The position numbers were made by a program, and so were the translations under genes. Positions 17,633-25,584 of a stretch of DNA of 64,000 nucleotides are shown in pieces; positions within the stretch are counted from its first letter, which is position 1, and every line of letters begins with the position of its first letter. This DNA comes from CAXBCP01 sp963977005 (GTDB lineage: Bacteria > Pseudomonadota > Alphaproteobacteria > MPNO01 > UBA830), in the NCBI GenBank assembly GCA_963977005.1, contig CAXBMQ010000002.1, forward strand, positions 186,001-250,000, given 5' to 3'. The notes under the pieces were generated by a model. The model did not search any database. It was not told the DNA's origin and saw nothing but the letters and a program-made list of their open reading frames with translations.

Positions 17633-18530
17633 TCCCGTCGGTGCAGAAACGGATTCGGCCCCGGGTTTCTGGTGGGTCGGTCCCGATGACAATCCGGTGC
17701 TGGTCGAAAACGCCGAAGCGGTTATGCCGTACCTGCCGTATTATATCGCCGGCTGGCCCCTGAAATGGGCGGGGTCCGTGGCGGACCGAGCGCCCGACGT
17801 CCGGGTGGTCGAAAATCCTGACGGGACGTTCAACGTTATCAGTACCGGGCCGGGCGGCGCCGATTTTACATTTGAAAATCCGTATGACGCCGCTAACGGC
17901 CTTGCCGGCGGGCTGATCAGCGTGTTCGTCTCGCGCGACCCGCGGATGGTGTGCCTGCATGCCGGCGCGGCCCGTGTCGGCGACGGCCTTGTCGTTGTGA
18001 TCGGCGATTCCTTCGCCGGCAAATCGAGCGTGGCGCTTCATCTCGCCGTCCTTGGCAACCGGTTCTTCGGGGATGACCAGATCGCCGTGACGTTGGAGAA
18101 CCCTTCGCGCGGCCTGTGTCTCGGGCTCATGCCCAAGGTGCGTCTGCCGTTACCCGAAGACTGCGGCGACGCCTTCCGCGAGTTCGTCGACGGGTATTCG
18201 TCCATGCAGGGGGACGATATGGCCTATCTCAAACTGTGGGAGGGCGAAGCCGCCACATTCGGCGATGCGGCGCCGGTCCGTGCCCTGGTGTTTCTCGATC
18301 GGACGGAAACCGGCGCAGCCGGTTTGCGACCGGCGTCGCAGCCGGAGCTCGTCAAGGCGATGGTCCGCACGGCGTTTGCGCCGCATATACCGTCATCCGA
18401 CCTGTTGGCGGGGTTGACCCGGCTTGCGGATGCCACGGAGGCTTACCATCTCCGGTTCTCGAGCAGCCGGCACGCGGCCACCCTTTTATCCCAGGAATTT
18501 CGGAAACGGGACGCGGAGGCGAAAAAATGA
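17625..18530 (+). CDS. HprK-related serine kinase-like protein
   Basis: About 301 residues from the ATG at 17625. It carries an HPr-kinase-type P-loop GDSFAGKSS at 127-135 after the strand GLVVVI, and FFGDDQIAV downstream, as in HprK folds. There is no HPr or PTS gene nearby. HprK-like kinases beside PqqD-family proteins are known from lasso-peptide operons and from the so-called HPr-rel-A systems near exopolysaccharide loci. Here the gene overlaps regA by 8 bases and pqqD by 4. The target of phosphorylation is unknown. Confidence 0.8.
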   Translation: MPDPVGAETDSAPGFWWVGPDDNPVLVENAEAVMPYLPYYIAGWPLKWAGSVADRAPDVRVVENPDGTFNVISTGPGGADFTFENPYDAANGLAGGLISVFVSRDPRMVCLHAGAARVGDGLVVVIGDSFAGKSSVALHLAVLGNRFFGDDQIAVTLENPSRGLCLGLMPKVRLPLPEDCGDAFREFVDGYSSMQGDDMAYLKLWEGEAATFGDAAPVRALVFLDRTETGAAGLRPASQPELVKAMVRTAFAPHIPSSDLLAGLTRLADATEAYHLRFSSSRHAATLLSQEFRKRDAEAKK

Positions 18531-18817
18531 CGGGGGAAGTTCACTATATCCGGAACCCGGCCGTCGCGGCGACCGAGATAGATGCCGAAACCTTTCTTGT
18601 CGAGCCGGAAACCGGCGAAGTGTTTTATCTCGACGAAGTGACCAGCGCGCTGTGGCGGTTTCTCATCGAACCGCGCCGCGCCGTCGACATCGTCGAGGCC
18701 TTTGCGGAGGCGTTCCCCGACACCGCTACAGACCGGATCGCAGCCGATATCCGCGCGGCTTTGACGGATATGAAAGACCGGGACCTCGTGGTGGCGAGAA
18801 CGGCGGATATTCCCTGA
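18527..18817 (+). CDS. PqqD family protein (peptide-recognition/chaperone fold)
   Basis: A 96-residue PqqD-like winged-helix protein. The typical pattern is visible: FLVEPETGEVFYLDEVTSAL followed by a helical half with IAADIRAALTDMKDRDLV. PqqD relatives bind the leader of peptide substrates and hand them to modifying enzymes. Its ATG overlaps the TGA of the HprK-like gene. I searched the following 170 bases for a small precursor peptide and found no convincing one. Confidence 0.82.
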   Translation: MTGEVHYIRNPAVAATEIDAETFLVEPETGEVFYLDEVTSALWRFLIEPRRAVDIVEAFAEAFPDTATDRIAADIRAALTDMKDRDLVVARTADIP

Positions 18818-18911
18818 CCGCGCGGAAAGACGGCCTGTCGGGGGCGTCGAGGCCGGTATCAAGGCATTGATTTATATTGTAATTCCTATTTAATTGATTG
18901 AAAATAACGCA

Positions 18912-18940
18912 TTGTCTACCAAATGTGCTGAGAGTATAGG
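18912..18940 (+). promoter_or_regulatory. Possible promoter of the secreted EPS-locus protein
   Basis: TTGTCT (18912-18917) and TATAGG (18935-18940) are 17 bases apart, each 4 of 6 to the consensus. They lie in an AT-rich stretch (about 18865-18912 upstream) that stands out from the GC-rich surroundings. The downstream start has a good AGGAG at 18973-18977. Confidence 0.35.
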
Positions 18941-18989
18941 TGGCCTGTCCGGAGTACCCGCGCGGACATTGTAGGAGTAAGTTCGCTTG

Positions 18990-20168
18990 ATGTTTTATCT
19001 GAAATACCGGCGTGCGCTATGCGCAGTCGCCCTTTCCGGCATGGTCCTGGCCGCCGGAACCGGGACCGTTCATGCGCAGGCACAGGATACCGGTGCGCAG
19101 AACGACGACGCGGCACAGACGGCTCCGGCGGATGTGGTTTCCCCCGACCTGATTGAAAGAGCGCTGGCTGGGGACAATGACGCGCTTGCTGCCCTGCAGG
19201 CATTTCTGCGCGGGACCGATGGAAAAAGCCCCGAAGCCGTCACGCGCCGGGCGACCGCGCTGATCGCCCAGATCGGGCGCGAGAAAAAGGATGCATCCAC
19301 CGACTCCCTGCTGACCGTGATCGACCGGATTGCCAGCAGCGCGATAAACATGGTGTCGGGGTCGCAGATTGTCCGTATCGGCGTCGATACCGACTTTGTG
19401 CCGACACGTGCGGTGCTCGCTTGGGATTTCGGGCCGGCCGACGGGCCGATCGCTCCCGGTTTCGAACGCGTCCTGCCGAATGACGGACGGATCGGCGGGG
19501 CGGCTCTCGACGGTCTGCGCAGACCGGCTGACAACGAATTGCTGAATGACGGTATTGCCGGGGTCGAGCGGATCGAGGTCGATCTGCCCGATGGCGAGTA
19601 CCGCGTCATTCTGATGACCCAGAATCTCGGCGACAACAGGCTGATGGCGAATCCGTTCGGCAGCCGGATCGCGGTGAACGGCGCGGCCCTGACCGTCAAC
19701 CAGCCATCGCCGGACGACTGGGTGAAGGACGCCGTGTTCAGCAATCGCGGATTACAGAATACAGCCGGCCAGACGGCACAGGGGCCCGGCGCAAAGGGAT
19801 TTATCAGCGGCGATCTCGGCAAGTTCGACCCGGCTAGGATTCAGCGCCAGGCGGGCGGCGCCATCATCATCCAGGCCGTTGTACGCGGGGGTAAGCTGAT
19901 CATCGAACTGGGCGGCTTCAATAATGCGCGGTCGTACCTGACGGGCCTGATGGTCGAACCGGCGGCCGAAACAAGTGACCTCGTCCTGTCCCGCGAAGCG
20001 GCCGAGACGCTTGCGCCGCCGGAGCTGCGCCTGGCCCTGGAAGAAAATATTCTGGCCGCGGCAGCGGACGTGCTCGCGGATGTCGATCCGGCGCAGGGGG
20101 ACCCCGAACTGGTCGAACTGCCCGAACCGATTCTGGACCCTGAAGAACTCGCCAGTACCGCAAGCTAA
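18990..20168 (+). CDS. Secreted protein with a galactose-binding-like (malectin/CBM-like) domain
   Basis: 392 residues with a signal peptide (RRALCAVALSGMVLAAGTGT, cleavage near HAQA). A charged helical segment follows (about 45-120), then a beta-rich domain beginning AVLAWDFGPADGPIAPGFER (about 140). That DFG...PGF opening is typical of galactose-binding-like domains attached to carbohydrate esterases and lyases. No catalytic domain is present. A TTG directly before the ATG (18987) has the better spacing from AGGAG and may be used. It stands first in a plus-strand row with the barrel, Wza-like and BY-kinase genes, suggesting a role in binding or exporting the polysaccharide. Confidence 0.65.
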   Translation: MFYLKYRRALCAVALSGMVLAAGTGTVHAQAQDTGAQNDDAAQTAPADVVSPDLIERALAGDNDALAALQAFLRGTDGKSPEAVTRRATALIAQIGREKKDASTDSLLTVIDRIASSAINMVSGSQIVRIGVDTDFVPTRAVLAWDFGPADGPIAPGFERVLPNDGRIGGAALDGLRRPADNELLNDGIAGVERIEVDLPDGEYRVILMTQNLGDNRLMANPFGSRIAVNGAALTVNQPSPDDWVKDAVFSNRGLQNTAGQTAQGPGAKGFISGDLGKFDPARIQRQAGGAIIIQAVVRGGKLIIELGGFNNARSYLTGLMVEPAAETSDLVLSREAAETLAPPELRLALEENILAAAADVLADVDPAQGDPELVELPEPILDPEELASTAS

Positions 20169-20247
20169 TTTGAACGGCGCGGGGGGCGCTCACAACACCA
20201 TGGCTTCTGGGCACGCCGTCTATCATCTTAACCTGGGCTTCTAGGCC

Positions 20248-21549
20248 TTGTTCGTTTCCGTGATCCGTGCGGTGCTCGCCGTGGCCGTGGTGCTTCCGGC
20301 CCTGCCGGGCGCGGTTTCGGCGCAGACGGCGGAACAGGATTCGGTGCAGGAGCGCGCCAGGCCCGATTTCGATCCGATCGGGATTGAGCTGGACGAACTC
20401 CTCGGTGTTGTCGGCCTTGTCAGCGCCAAGACGATCGAACAGAAGAGTTCGCCGCTCTCGAGCTTCGTCGTCAAACCGTCATTCGGGGTCACCGGTGTTT
20501 ATGACAGCAATATCTTTCTTACGGAAAACAACGAGGTTGGTGACAAACGGGTCGAGTATCGCCCGCAGGTCGCCATTCAGTCCGACTGGGGCCGGCACGC
20601 CTTCGGTATTACGGCATTCGGGGTGTTGGGCCGTTATGTCGAGAACACCGACGAAGATTTCAACGACTATCAGATCCAGACCAGTGGCCGGCTCGATATT
20701 TACGACAACAAGAAACTCGAATTGCTGGCAGGCGTTGCCCAGCGCCATGAAGAGCGCGATGAAGAGGACGATCCCGGGCGTGGGTTCAAGCCGACGGTAT
20801 CGTTCAATAAATTCGCCAAACTGACATTCGAATACCTGGCGGACGTTTTTCTGACCCGGTTCATATTCGATATCGAGCATCAGGACTTCAAAAACAGCGA
20901 CGGTATCAACAACGACGCTCGCGACGAGACGATCATCGAGACCTCCCTGCGGCTAGGGTACGAATTCACGCCGGGTACAACGGTTTTTGTCGAACCCAAC
21001 GCCGATTTCCGTCTGTTCGATCAGGAACGGGACGGCGCCGGCAATTTGCAGGACAACTGGGCCGTTGGCTCGCTCGTCGGCATGACGTTCGACGTCACCG
21101 GGGTTACATTTCTCGAATTCGGTGTGGGCTTCGAGTATCGCAGTTTCGATGATCCGTCCTTCGGTTCGGAGTTCAATTTCGATTTCCTCGTCAGGCATAT
21201 CTGGAATGTGACCGACGTTATCAGCCTGACAACCGACATAGAGCGCACCTTCGAGGACTCGGCCACGCCGGGTGTGTCCGGCGTTATCGAATACAGCCTG
21301 TCCACCGTGGTCGACTATGAACTGCTCGATAACGTCATTGTCAGCAGCGGGGTCGGTCTGTCGTTTTCCGAAACCAGCGGGACAGGTCGGGAGGACCTCA
21401 ATATCAACCCCACTCTCGCCGTGAAATACCTGGTAAACGAAAACTGGACCGCTCAGTTGAATCTCGGCTATGCGACGCGGGAATCGACCGCGGCCGGTGA
21501 AAGCTTCGAAAATTATTCCGCGAGTTTCGGGCTTGTCATGAAGCTCTGA
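20248..21549 (+). CDS. BBP2-like outer membrane beta-barrel protein
   Basis: 433 residues from a TTG start (a GTG at 20260 also works), with a signal peptide ending AVSAQT. After about residue 70 the sequence alternates polar and aromatic residues in strand pairs, starting KPSFGVTGVYDSNIFLTENN. This resembles the barrel family (BBP2) common in exopolysaccharide loci. The chain ends in a beta-like SASFGLVMKL rather than the classic terminal Phe. It is presumably the outer-membrane component that works with the Wza-like and Wzc-like proteins. Confidence 0.75.
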   Translation: MFVSVIRAVLAVAVVLPALPGAVSAQTAEQDSVQERARPDFDPIGIELDELLGVVGLVSAKTIEQKSSPLSSFVVKPSFGVTGVYDSNIFLTENNEVGDKRVEYRPQVAIQSDWGRHAFGITAFGVLGRYVENTDEDFNDYQIQTSGRLDIYDNKKLELLAGVAQRHEERDEEDDPGRGFKPTVSFNKFAKLTFEYLADVFLTRFIFDIEHQDFKNSDGINNDARDETIIETSLRLGYEFTPGTTVFVEPNADFRLFDQERDGAGNLQDNWAVGSLVGMTFDVTGVTFLEFGVGFEYRSFDDPSFGSEFNFDFLVRHIWNVTDVISLTTDIERTFEDSATPGVSGVIEYSLSTVVDYELLDNVIVSSGVGLSFSETSGTGREDLNINPTLAVKYLVNENWTAQLNLGYATRESTAAGESFENYSASFGLVMKL

Positions 21550-21599
21550 CCGCCCGGCGCCGGTGGGCAGACGACTGATTTCGTTAAGTAACGTTATTG

Positions 21600-21617
21600 T
21601 TGGCACGATTTTTGCTT
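21600..21617 (+). promoter_or_regulatory. Sigma-54 (RpoN) promoter of the Wza-like gene
   Basis: TTGGCACGATTTTTGCTT matches the sigma-54 consensus essentially perfectly. GG at 21602-21603 and GC at 21614-21615 are separated by exactly 10 bases. Transcription would start near 21627. Such promoters need an enhancer-binding activator; none is encoded in this window. Confidence 0.75.
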
Positions 21618-21674
21618 GTATTAGCGTAATATGCTCGCAAACCACAGGATCAGTCGCAAAATGTTACGGTATTC

Positions 21675-21690
21675 GGGGGTTTTTACCCCC
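21675..21690 (+). other. Small hairpin in the Wza-like leader
   Basis: GGGGGT (21675-21680) and ACCCCC (21685-21690) form a 6-bp stem with a TTTT loop, about 50 bases after the predicted sigma-54 start. There is no T-tract after it, so it is not a standard terminator. Confidence 0.45.
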
Positions 21691-21823
21691 AAAACAGGGT
21701 CTGTCAGGGCCGGTTCATGTGGCCGTGTGCGGGGTTTTCCGCGAATTCCGCTTTATCCGGCGCGCGCTTTCTCCCATATTCCGCTCCCCGATCCGCGGGC
21801 AAGCATCGTGTGTAAAGAATCAC

Positions 21824-21850
21824 GACAGTAATGTGACCCGGATCACTGTC
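21824..21850. promoter_or_regulatory. CRP/FNR-family-like operator
   Basis: TGTGACCCGGATCACT (21832-21847) is TGTGA-N6-TCACT, nearly the CRP consensus. It lies inside a wider dyad GACAGT (21824-21829) / ACTGTC (21845-21850). It is centred about 41 bases before the ATG, downstream of the sigma-54 start, so it would act as a roadblock or control a second promoter. Confidence 0.4.
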
Positions 21851-21880
21851 AGACCTTATAACTCTGTGAAAAAACCAGTT

Positions 21881-22429
21881 ATGTTCAAATCAATCGCGAC
21901 CTCCCTGATATTGTTCTGCGTTGCCATGTTTGCAGTGGCTGGCGGCGTCTCTGCGCAGACCGCCGGGCTGGAGGATTACCGCCTCGGTCCGGGTGACCGT
22001 CTCAAGGTAACGGTGTTCGGACATCCCCAGGAATCCGGCGAATTCGAGATAGACGGGTCCGGCAATCTGGCCTATCCGTTACTGGGCCGGGTACCGGCAC
22101 GGGGCAGGACATTGCCCGATCTGCAGGAATTCATACGGGCCGAACTCGACAAGCGTTTTATCGTCGATCCCCGGATTTCCATCGAAGTGCTGAACTATCG
22201 CCCGTTTTATATCTACGGCGAGGTGAACCGCGCCGGATCCTATCCGTTTGTCTCCGGCCTCACCATCCGCCGTGCCGTCGCAATCGCCGGTGGCTTCACG
22301 CGGCGCGCCAGGCGCGAACCGGTAACGCTGATCCGCGAACGCCAAAAGGGCGTAGAAAAGATATCTTCTGCTCTTGATATACCGGTTCTTCCGGGCGACA
22401 TCATTGAAGTCCCCCGGCGCCTGTTCTGA
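21881..22429 (+). CDS. Wza-like polysaccharide biosynthesis/export protein
   Basis: 182 residues from the ATG at 21881, chosen because it opens a signal peptide (MFKSIATSLILFCVAMFAVA, then GVSAQT). The Poly_export domain begins YRLGPGDRLKVTVFGHPQES and is followed by a SLBB repeat (YIYGEVNRAGSYPFVSGLTI). No lipobox cysteine and only one SLBB repeat are present, so it is shorter than E. coli Wza and probably pairs with the BBP2-like barrel. It is transcribed from the sigma-54 promoter and followed by the BY-kinase. Confidence 0.9.
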   Translation: MFKSIATSLILFCVAMFAVAGGVSAQTAGLEDYRLGPGDRLKVTVFGHPQESGEFEIDGSGNLAYPLLGRVPARGRTLPDLQEFIRAELDKRFIVDPRISIEVLNYRPFYIYGEVNRAGSYPFVSGLTIRRAVAIAGGFTRRARREPVTLIRERQKGVEKISSALDIPVLPGDIIEVPRRLF

Positions 22430-22491
22430 ATGATGGCCGGAGAGCGGGAAGACGGTGAGCAATTAACATTAGGAAAACCGGTTAAAAGACT

Positions 22492-22510
22492 GTAAAAAAG
22501 AGTGTTTTAC
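22492..22510. promoter_or_regulatory. Inverted repeat upstream of the BY-kinase gene
   Basis: GTAAAA (22492-22497) and TTTTAC (22505-22510) flank 7 bases, in the 109-base gap before the GTG start at 22539. It could be an operator or an mRNA hairpin. Only the symmetry is seen. Confidence 0.3.
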
Positions 22511-22538
22511 TGAGTATTGAATGTAGGACCATTGAGAC

Positions 22539-24848
22539 GTGGCAACAGTAACATCATTTCCGAGACGGGACCGCGAAACGGCATTTGACAATGCCGGCTC
22601 CGGCAATGCCGTCTTTGTGCAGGGCGAAGATCAGGGTTTTGATCTGCGCCGGCTGTTTGGCGCTATTCGGCGGCGGAAGGTTCTGATTGCCGGACTGATG
22701 ATCGTTTCCACCGGCTTTGCGACGCTCTATGCCAACCAGCTGCAGCCGCTGTATTCGTCCGAAGCGCTTATCGTTCTAGAGGGCGCGCGCAACAACGTCA
22801 TCAATATCGACCGGGTGGCCCAGGGTATCCAGCCGGATTACTTCACGATGGAAACCGAAGCCGCCGTTATCGGTTCGCGTGCCATTGCCGCCAAGGTGGT
22901 GGACAGGCTGAATCTTTACGAAAGCCCGCTCTATAACCCTGCATTGATGGTGCACAAGCCGTCCCTGTCGGAGAAGGCGATTGCCAGGGTCAAGAGCCTC
23001 GTCGGTTTCGATAACGCGGCACCGCAAAAGACCGAGACATACGATCCCTGGGCGGGGATGCCGCCGGCAGAAAAACGTACAGCAATGCGCGAATACCTAG
23101 CGGACGCGTTTCTCGGTGGACTGACCGTTGTGCCGTCGCAAACCTCGCGCCTTATATCGATCAATTACGTTTCCACCGATCCGGAAATGGCCGCAAGGGC
23201 GGCCAATGCCGCTGCCGAAGCGTATCTTTTCGACCAGATCGAATCCAAGGGGGATGTTACCGCCCGCGCCTCACGCTGGTTGAACGAGCGGGTTGTCGAA
23301 CTGCGCGACCGGGTGATCCAGTCCGAGACAAAGCTGGAACAGTTTCGCGCCCGGACAGGTCTGCTGGAAGTCGGCGAGGGCTCGACGCTCAAGACGCAAC
23401 TCGTGAAGCTTGAAGCCGAACTGGGCGAATCCCGCACACGTCGCGCCGAGGCGGATGCCCGTTTCGGGCAGGTGCAGGCATTGCTGAAAGACAAATCCAA
23501 TACAGACAGCGTCGATTCCGCCGCGGCGGTGCTGGATTCACCGCTGATCCAGCGCCTGCGCGAGCAGGAAGCCCAGATCGTGCGCTCGCTCGCCGCGCTG
23601 TCCACGCAACTGCGCCCCGGACACCCGCGTATGGTGCTTGCCGAAAACGAACTTGTCGATCTGAGAAAGAAAATCCGCGTAGAGGTCGACAAGATCGTGC
23701 GCAATCTGGAGAACGAGCTGGATATCGCCAAGGTCCGGGAGCGCAATCTGCGCCGTGAAGTCGCGTCGCTGGAACGCCAGATTTCGGAACAGGGCCAAGC
23801 TTCCGCAACGATGCGCGCGCTGCGGGCCGAAGTCGACGCCAACAAACAGCTTTATCAGACGGTCCTCGCCCGTTTCAAGGAAACCAAGGTCGTCGATGAC
23901 GAGGTCCAGGAAGCGGATGCGCGTATTATTTCGCCGGCAACGGTTCCGGGCGGCGCGTTCTATCCACAGAAGAAACTCATCATTGTCGCCGCCCTCTTCA
24001 TTTCCGCCGTCTTCGGTATTGCCATCGCGATCGGCCTGGAACTGATGGATACCGGTTTCCGCAGTATCACCCATGTTGAGTCCGCGACAGGCATTCCCGG
24101 ACTCGGCGTTATCCCGATGCTGGACAAGGCGGATAGGAGCATGCTGCCACACGAGGTGGCGGTTAAAAAACCGAACTCGCCTTATGGCGAGGCCGTGCGG
24201 TCGATTCGGACAGGGCTGCTGCTATCCAATATAGACCATGCACCGAAGACGGTTCTGGTGACGTCCTCGGTTTCGTCCGAGGGAAAAACATCGACCTCTT
24301 TATCCGTCGCGACGCTCTCGGCGCGCACCGGACAGCGGGCGATTATCGTCGATTGCGATATGCGTCACCCCAGCGTTCATGTCGCCCTCCAGGTGCCGAA
24401 CGAAGTCGGGCTGAGCAACTATCTGACCGGCCAGAACAGCCTCGACGAAGTGATCGATATCGATCTCGGCACGGGGGTTCATTACATCACGGCCGGCGGG
24501 CGCAACCCGCACCCGATGGATCTCCTCAATTCTCAACAGATGAAGGCGCTGATCTCTCTGCTCGCGCAGCAATACGATATCGTCGTCTTCGACACACCGC
24601 CGCTGCTTGCCGTCTCCGATACGCTGGTGCTGGCGCGTCAGGTTGAAAAAGCGATCTTCGTTGTGCGCTGGGAAAAAACAAGGCGCGACACGGTTGCCAC
24701 CGGTCTGCGCCAGATCATCGAGGCCGGCGCCGATATGGCGGGCATTGTGATGACCCAGGTCGATCTCAAAAAGCAGGCCCGCTACGGTCAGTCCGATAGC
24801 GGATACCAGCACTATTACGATCACCATATGAAGTACTACACCGAATAG
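22539..24848 (+). CDS. Wzc-like polysaccharide co-polymerase and tyrosine autokinase (BY-kinase)
   Basis: An inner-membrane protein of 769 residues that sets chain length and drives export. It starts with GTG preceded by AGGA (22525-22528). The Wzz domain follows a first helix (KVLIAGLMIVSTGFATLYAN, about 47-66). A long coiled-coil periplasmic region (about 230-440) leads to a second helix (LIIVAALFISAVFGIAIAIG). The cytoplasmic kinase has Walker A SSEGKTSTS (about 578), Walker A' IIVDCDMRH and Walker B DIVVFDTPP. The tail carries a tyrosine cluster (SGYQHYYDHHMKYYTE) for autophosphorylation. No Wzb-type phosphatase gene is nearby. Confidence 0.93.
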   Translation: MATVTSFPRRDRETAFDNAGSGNAVFVQGEDQGFDLRRLFGAIRRRKVLIAGLMIVSTGFATLYANQLQPLYSSEALIVLEGARNNVINIDRVAQGIQPDYFTMETEAAVIGSRAIAAKVVDRLNLYESPLYNPALMVHKPSLSEKAIARVKSLVGFDNAAPQKTETYDPWAGMPPAEKRTAMREYLADAFLGGLTVVPSQTSRLISINYVSTDPEMAARAANAAAEAYLFDQIESKGDVTARASRWLNERVVELRDRVIQSETKLEQFRARTGLLEVGEGSTLKTQLVKLEAELGESRTRRAEADARFGQVQALLKDKSNTDSVDSAAAVLDSPLIQRLREQEAQIVRSLAALSTQLRPGHPRMVLAENELVDLRKKIRVEVDKIVRNLENELDIAKVRERNLRREVASLERQISEQGQASATMRALRAEVDANKQLYQTVLARFKETKVVDDEVQEADARIISPATVPGGAFYPQKKLIIVAALFISAVFGIAIAIGLELMDTGFRSITHVESATGIPGLGVIPMLDKADRSMLPHEVAVKKPNSPYGEAVRSIRTGLLLSNIDHAPKTVLVTSSVSSEGKTSTSLSVATLSARTGQRAIIVDCDMRHPSVHVALQVPNEVGLSNYLTGQNSLDEVIDIDLGTGVHYITAGGRNPHPMDLLNSQQMKALISLLAQQYDIVVFDTPPLLAVSDTLVLARQVEKAIFVVRWEKTRRDTVATGLRQIIEAGADMAGIVMTQVDLKKQARYGQSDSGYQHYYDHHMKYYTE

Positions 24849-24890
24849 CGCTTCCTGCCCTGCGGCGGGCGGTGCAGAAACGAAAGTTCA

Positions 24891-24912
24891 CGGTGATGAA
24901 ACGGTGATGAAA
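24891..24912 (+). repeat. 11-base tandem duplication over a start codon
   Basis: CGGTGATGAAA occurs twice in tandem (24891-24901 and 24902-24912). The first copy makes a three-codon minigene ATG AAA CGG TGA (24896-24907) whose stop overlaps the ATG of the next gene at 24907. Confidence 0.8.
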
Positions 24913-25584
24913 CAGCGGATGCCGGTTCTGGTTGCGGCGCTTTGTGTCAGCGGCCTTCTGATCGTTCCGGTATGGCCGCGTTTTATCGCCGGCGCCATCG
25001 TCGCACCCTACGAAGACACCTTGCGCGATATCGCGCGCGGAAAAGAATTGCTGCGCGGTTTTCTGGCCGAAGCCGATACGGCGCTGCGTGTTGCCGGTAG
25101 ATGGTCCGACCGGGGCGATATTCATCTAAGTCTTGGCAGTCTTCGGCTCGTCGCGGCACGCGAGGCTTTGAAGGCGGCGGACCAGCGCAGGGCGCTTGAT
25201 GAGGCGGTTGCCGAATTGTCCACCGGGCTGGCGCGCAAACCTGCCGCTCCTTATGCGTGGCTGCAGCTCGCCCAGGCGGTACGTGCCCGTCGTGGCACGG
25301 TTCCCGCTATTGAAGAGTATCTCGACCTGTCGACCCGTCTCGCGCGGTGGGAGCACCGGCTCGTGATGCCGCGGCTGGAAATTGCGCTGGGCGCGTGGCC
25401 CGCCCTCGGTTCATCCTACCGGGAGATACTGCCGCAGCAGTTCCAGCGCGCCGTCGATACCGCCCCTGTGGCGCTTGCCCGTGCCGTCAGGCGGAATTAT
25501 GCGCTGCGCCAGGCGCGGCAGATGTTGGCGTCGTCGCCGCTTCACCTCGACCGGTTCACAATCGTTTACCTGTCGCGCGACTGA
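24907..25584 (+). CDS. Hypothetical membrane-anchored protein of the EPS locus
   Basis: About 225 residues. I do not recognise the family. It has an N-terminal membrane anchor or signal (MPVLVAALCVSGLLIVPVWP) and then a mostly helical, Arg/Ala/Leu-rich domain with TPR-like spacing (EAVAELSTGLARKPAAPYAW). A GTG at 24904 just before the ATG is also possible. It follows the BY-kinase by 58 bases, and its 3' end overlaps the convergent Wzy-type gene by 19 bases. Small helical anchors of this sort often accompany O-antigen polymerases, so a Wzy- or Wzc-partner role is a guess. Confidence 0.6.
   Translation: MKQRMPVLVAALCVSGLLIVPVWPRFIAGAIVAPYEDTLRDIARGKELLRGFLAEADTALRVAGRWSDRGDIHLSLGSLRLVAAREALKAADQRRALDEAVAELSTGLARKPAAPYAWLQLAQAVRARRGTVPAIEEYLDLSTRLARWEHRLVMPRLEIALGAWPALGSSYREILPQQFQRAVDTAPVALARAVRRNYALRQARQMLASSPLHLDRFTIVYLSRD

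Larger units (their letters stand above)
21550..21880. other. Long regulatory leader upstream of the Wza-like gene
   Basis: This 331-base spacer holds no convincing gene. It contains a sigma-54 promoter (21600-21617), a short hairpin (21675-21690) and a CRP/FNR-like dyad (21824-21850). The expected untranslated leader is about 250 bases. The reading frame of the Wza-like gene is open through most of it, but that upstream translation has no similarity to the family. Confidence 0.7.

Noticed and set aside
18990..20168. PEP-CTERM sorting tail in the secreted EPS-locus protein
   Set aside because: The end does contain PEP-like letters (LPEPILDPEELA), but no following membrane helix or Arg cluster exists, and no exosortase gene is in the window.
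21631..21831. Small plus-strand open frame in the Wza leader
   Set aside because: No ribosome site, no domain and basic random-like composition; the stretch is better explained as a regulatory leader.
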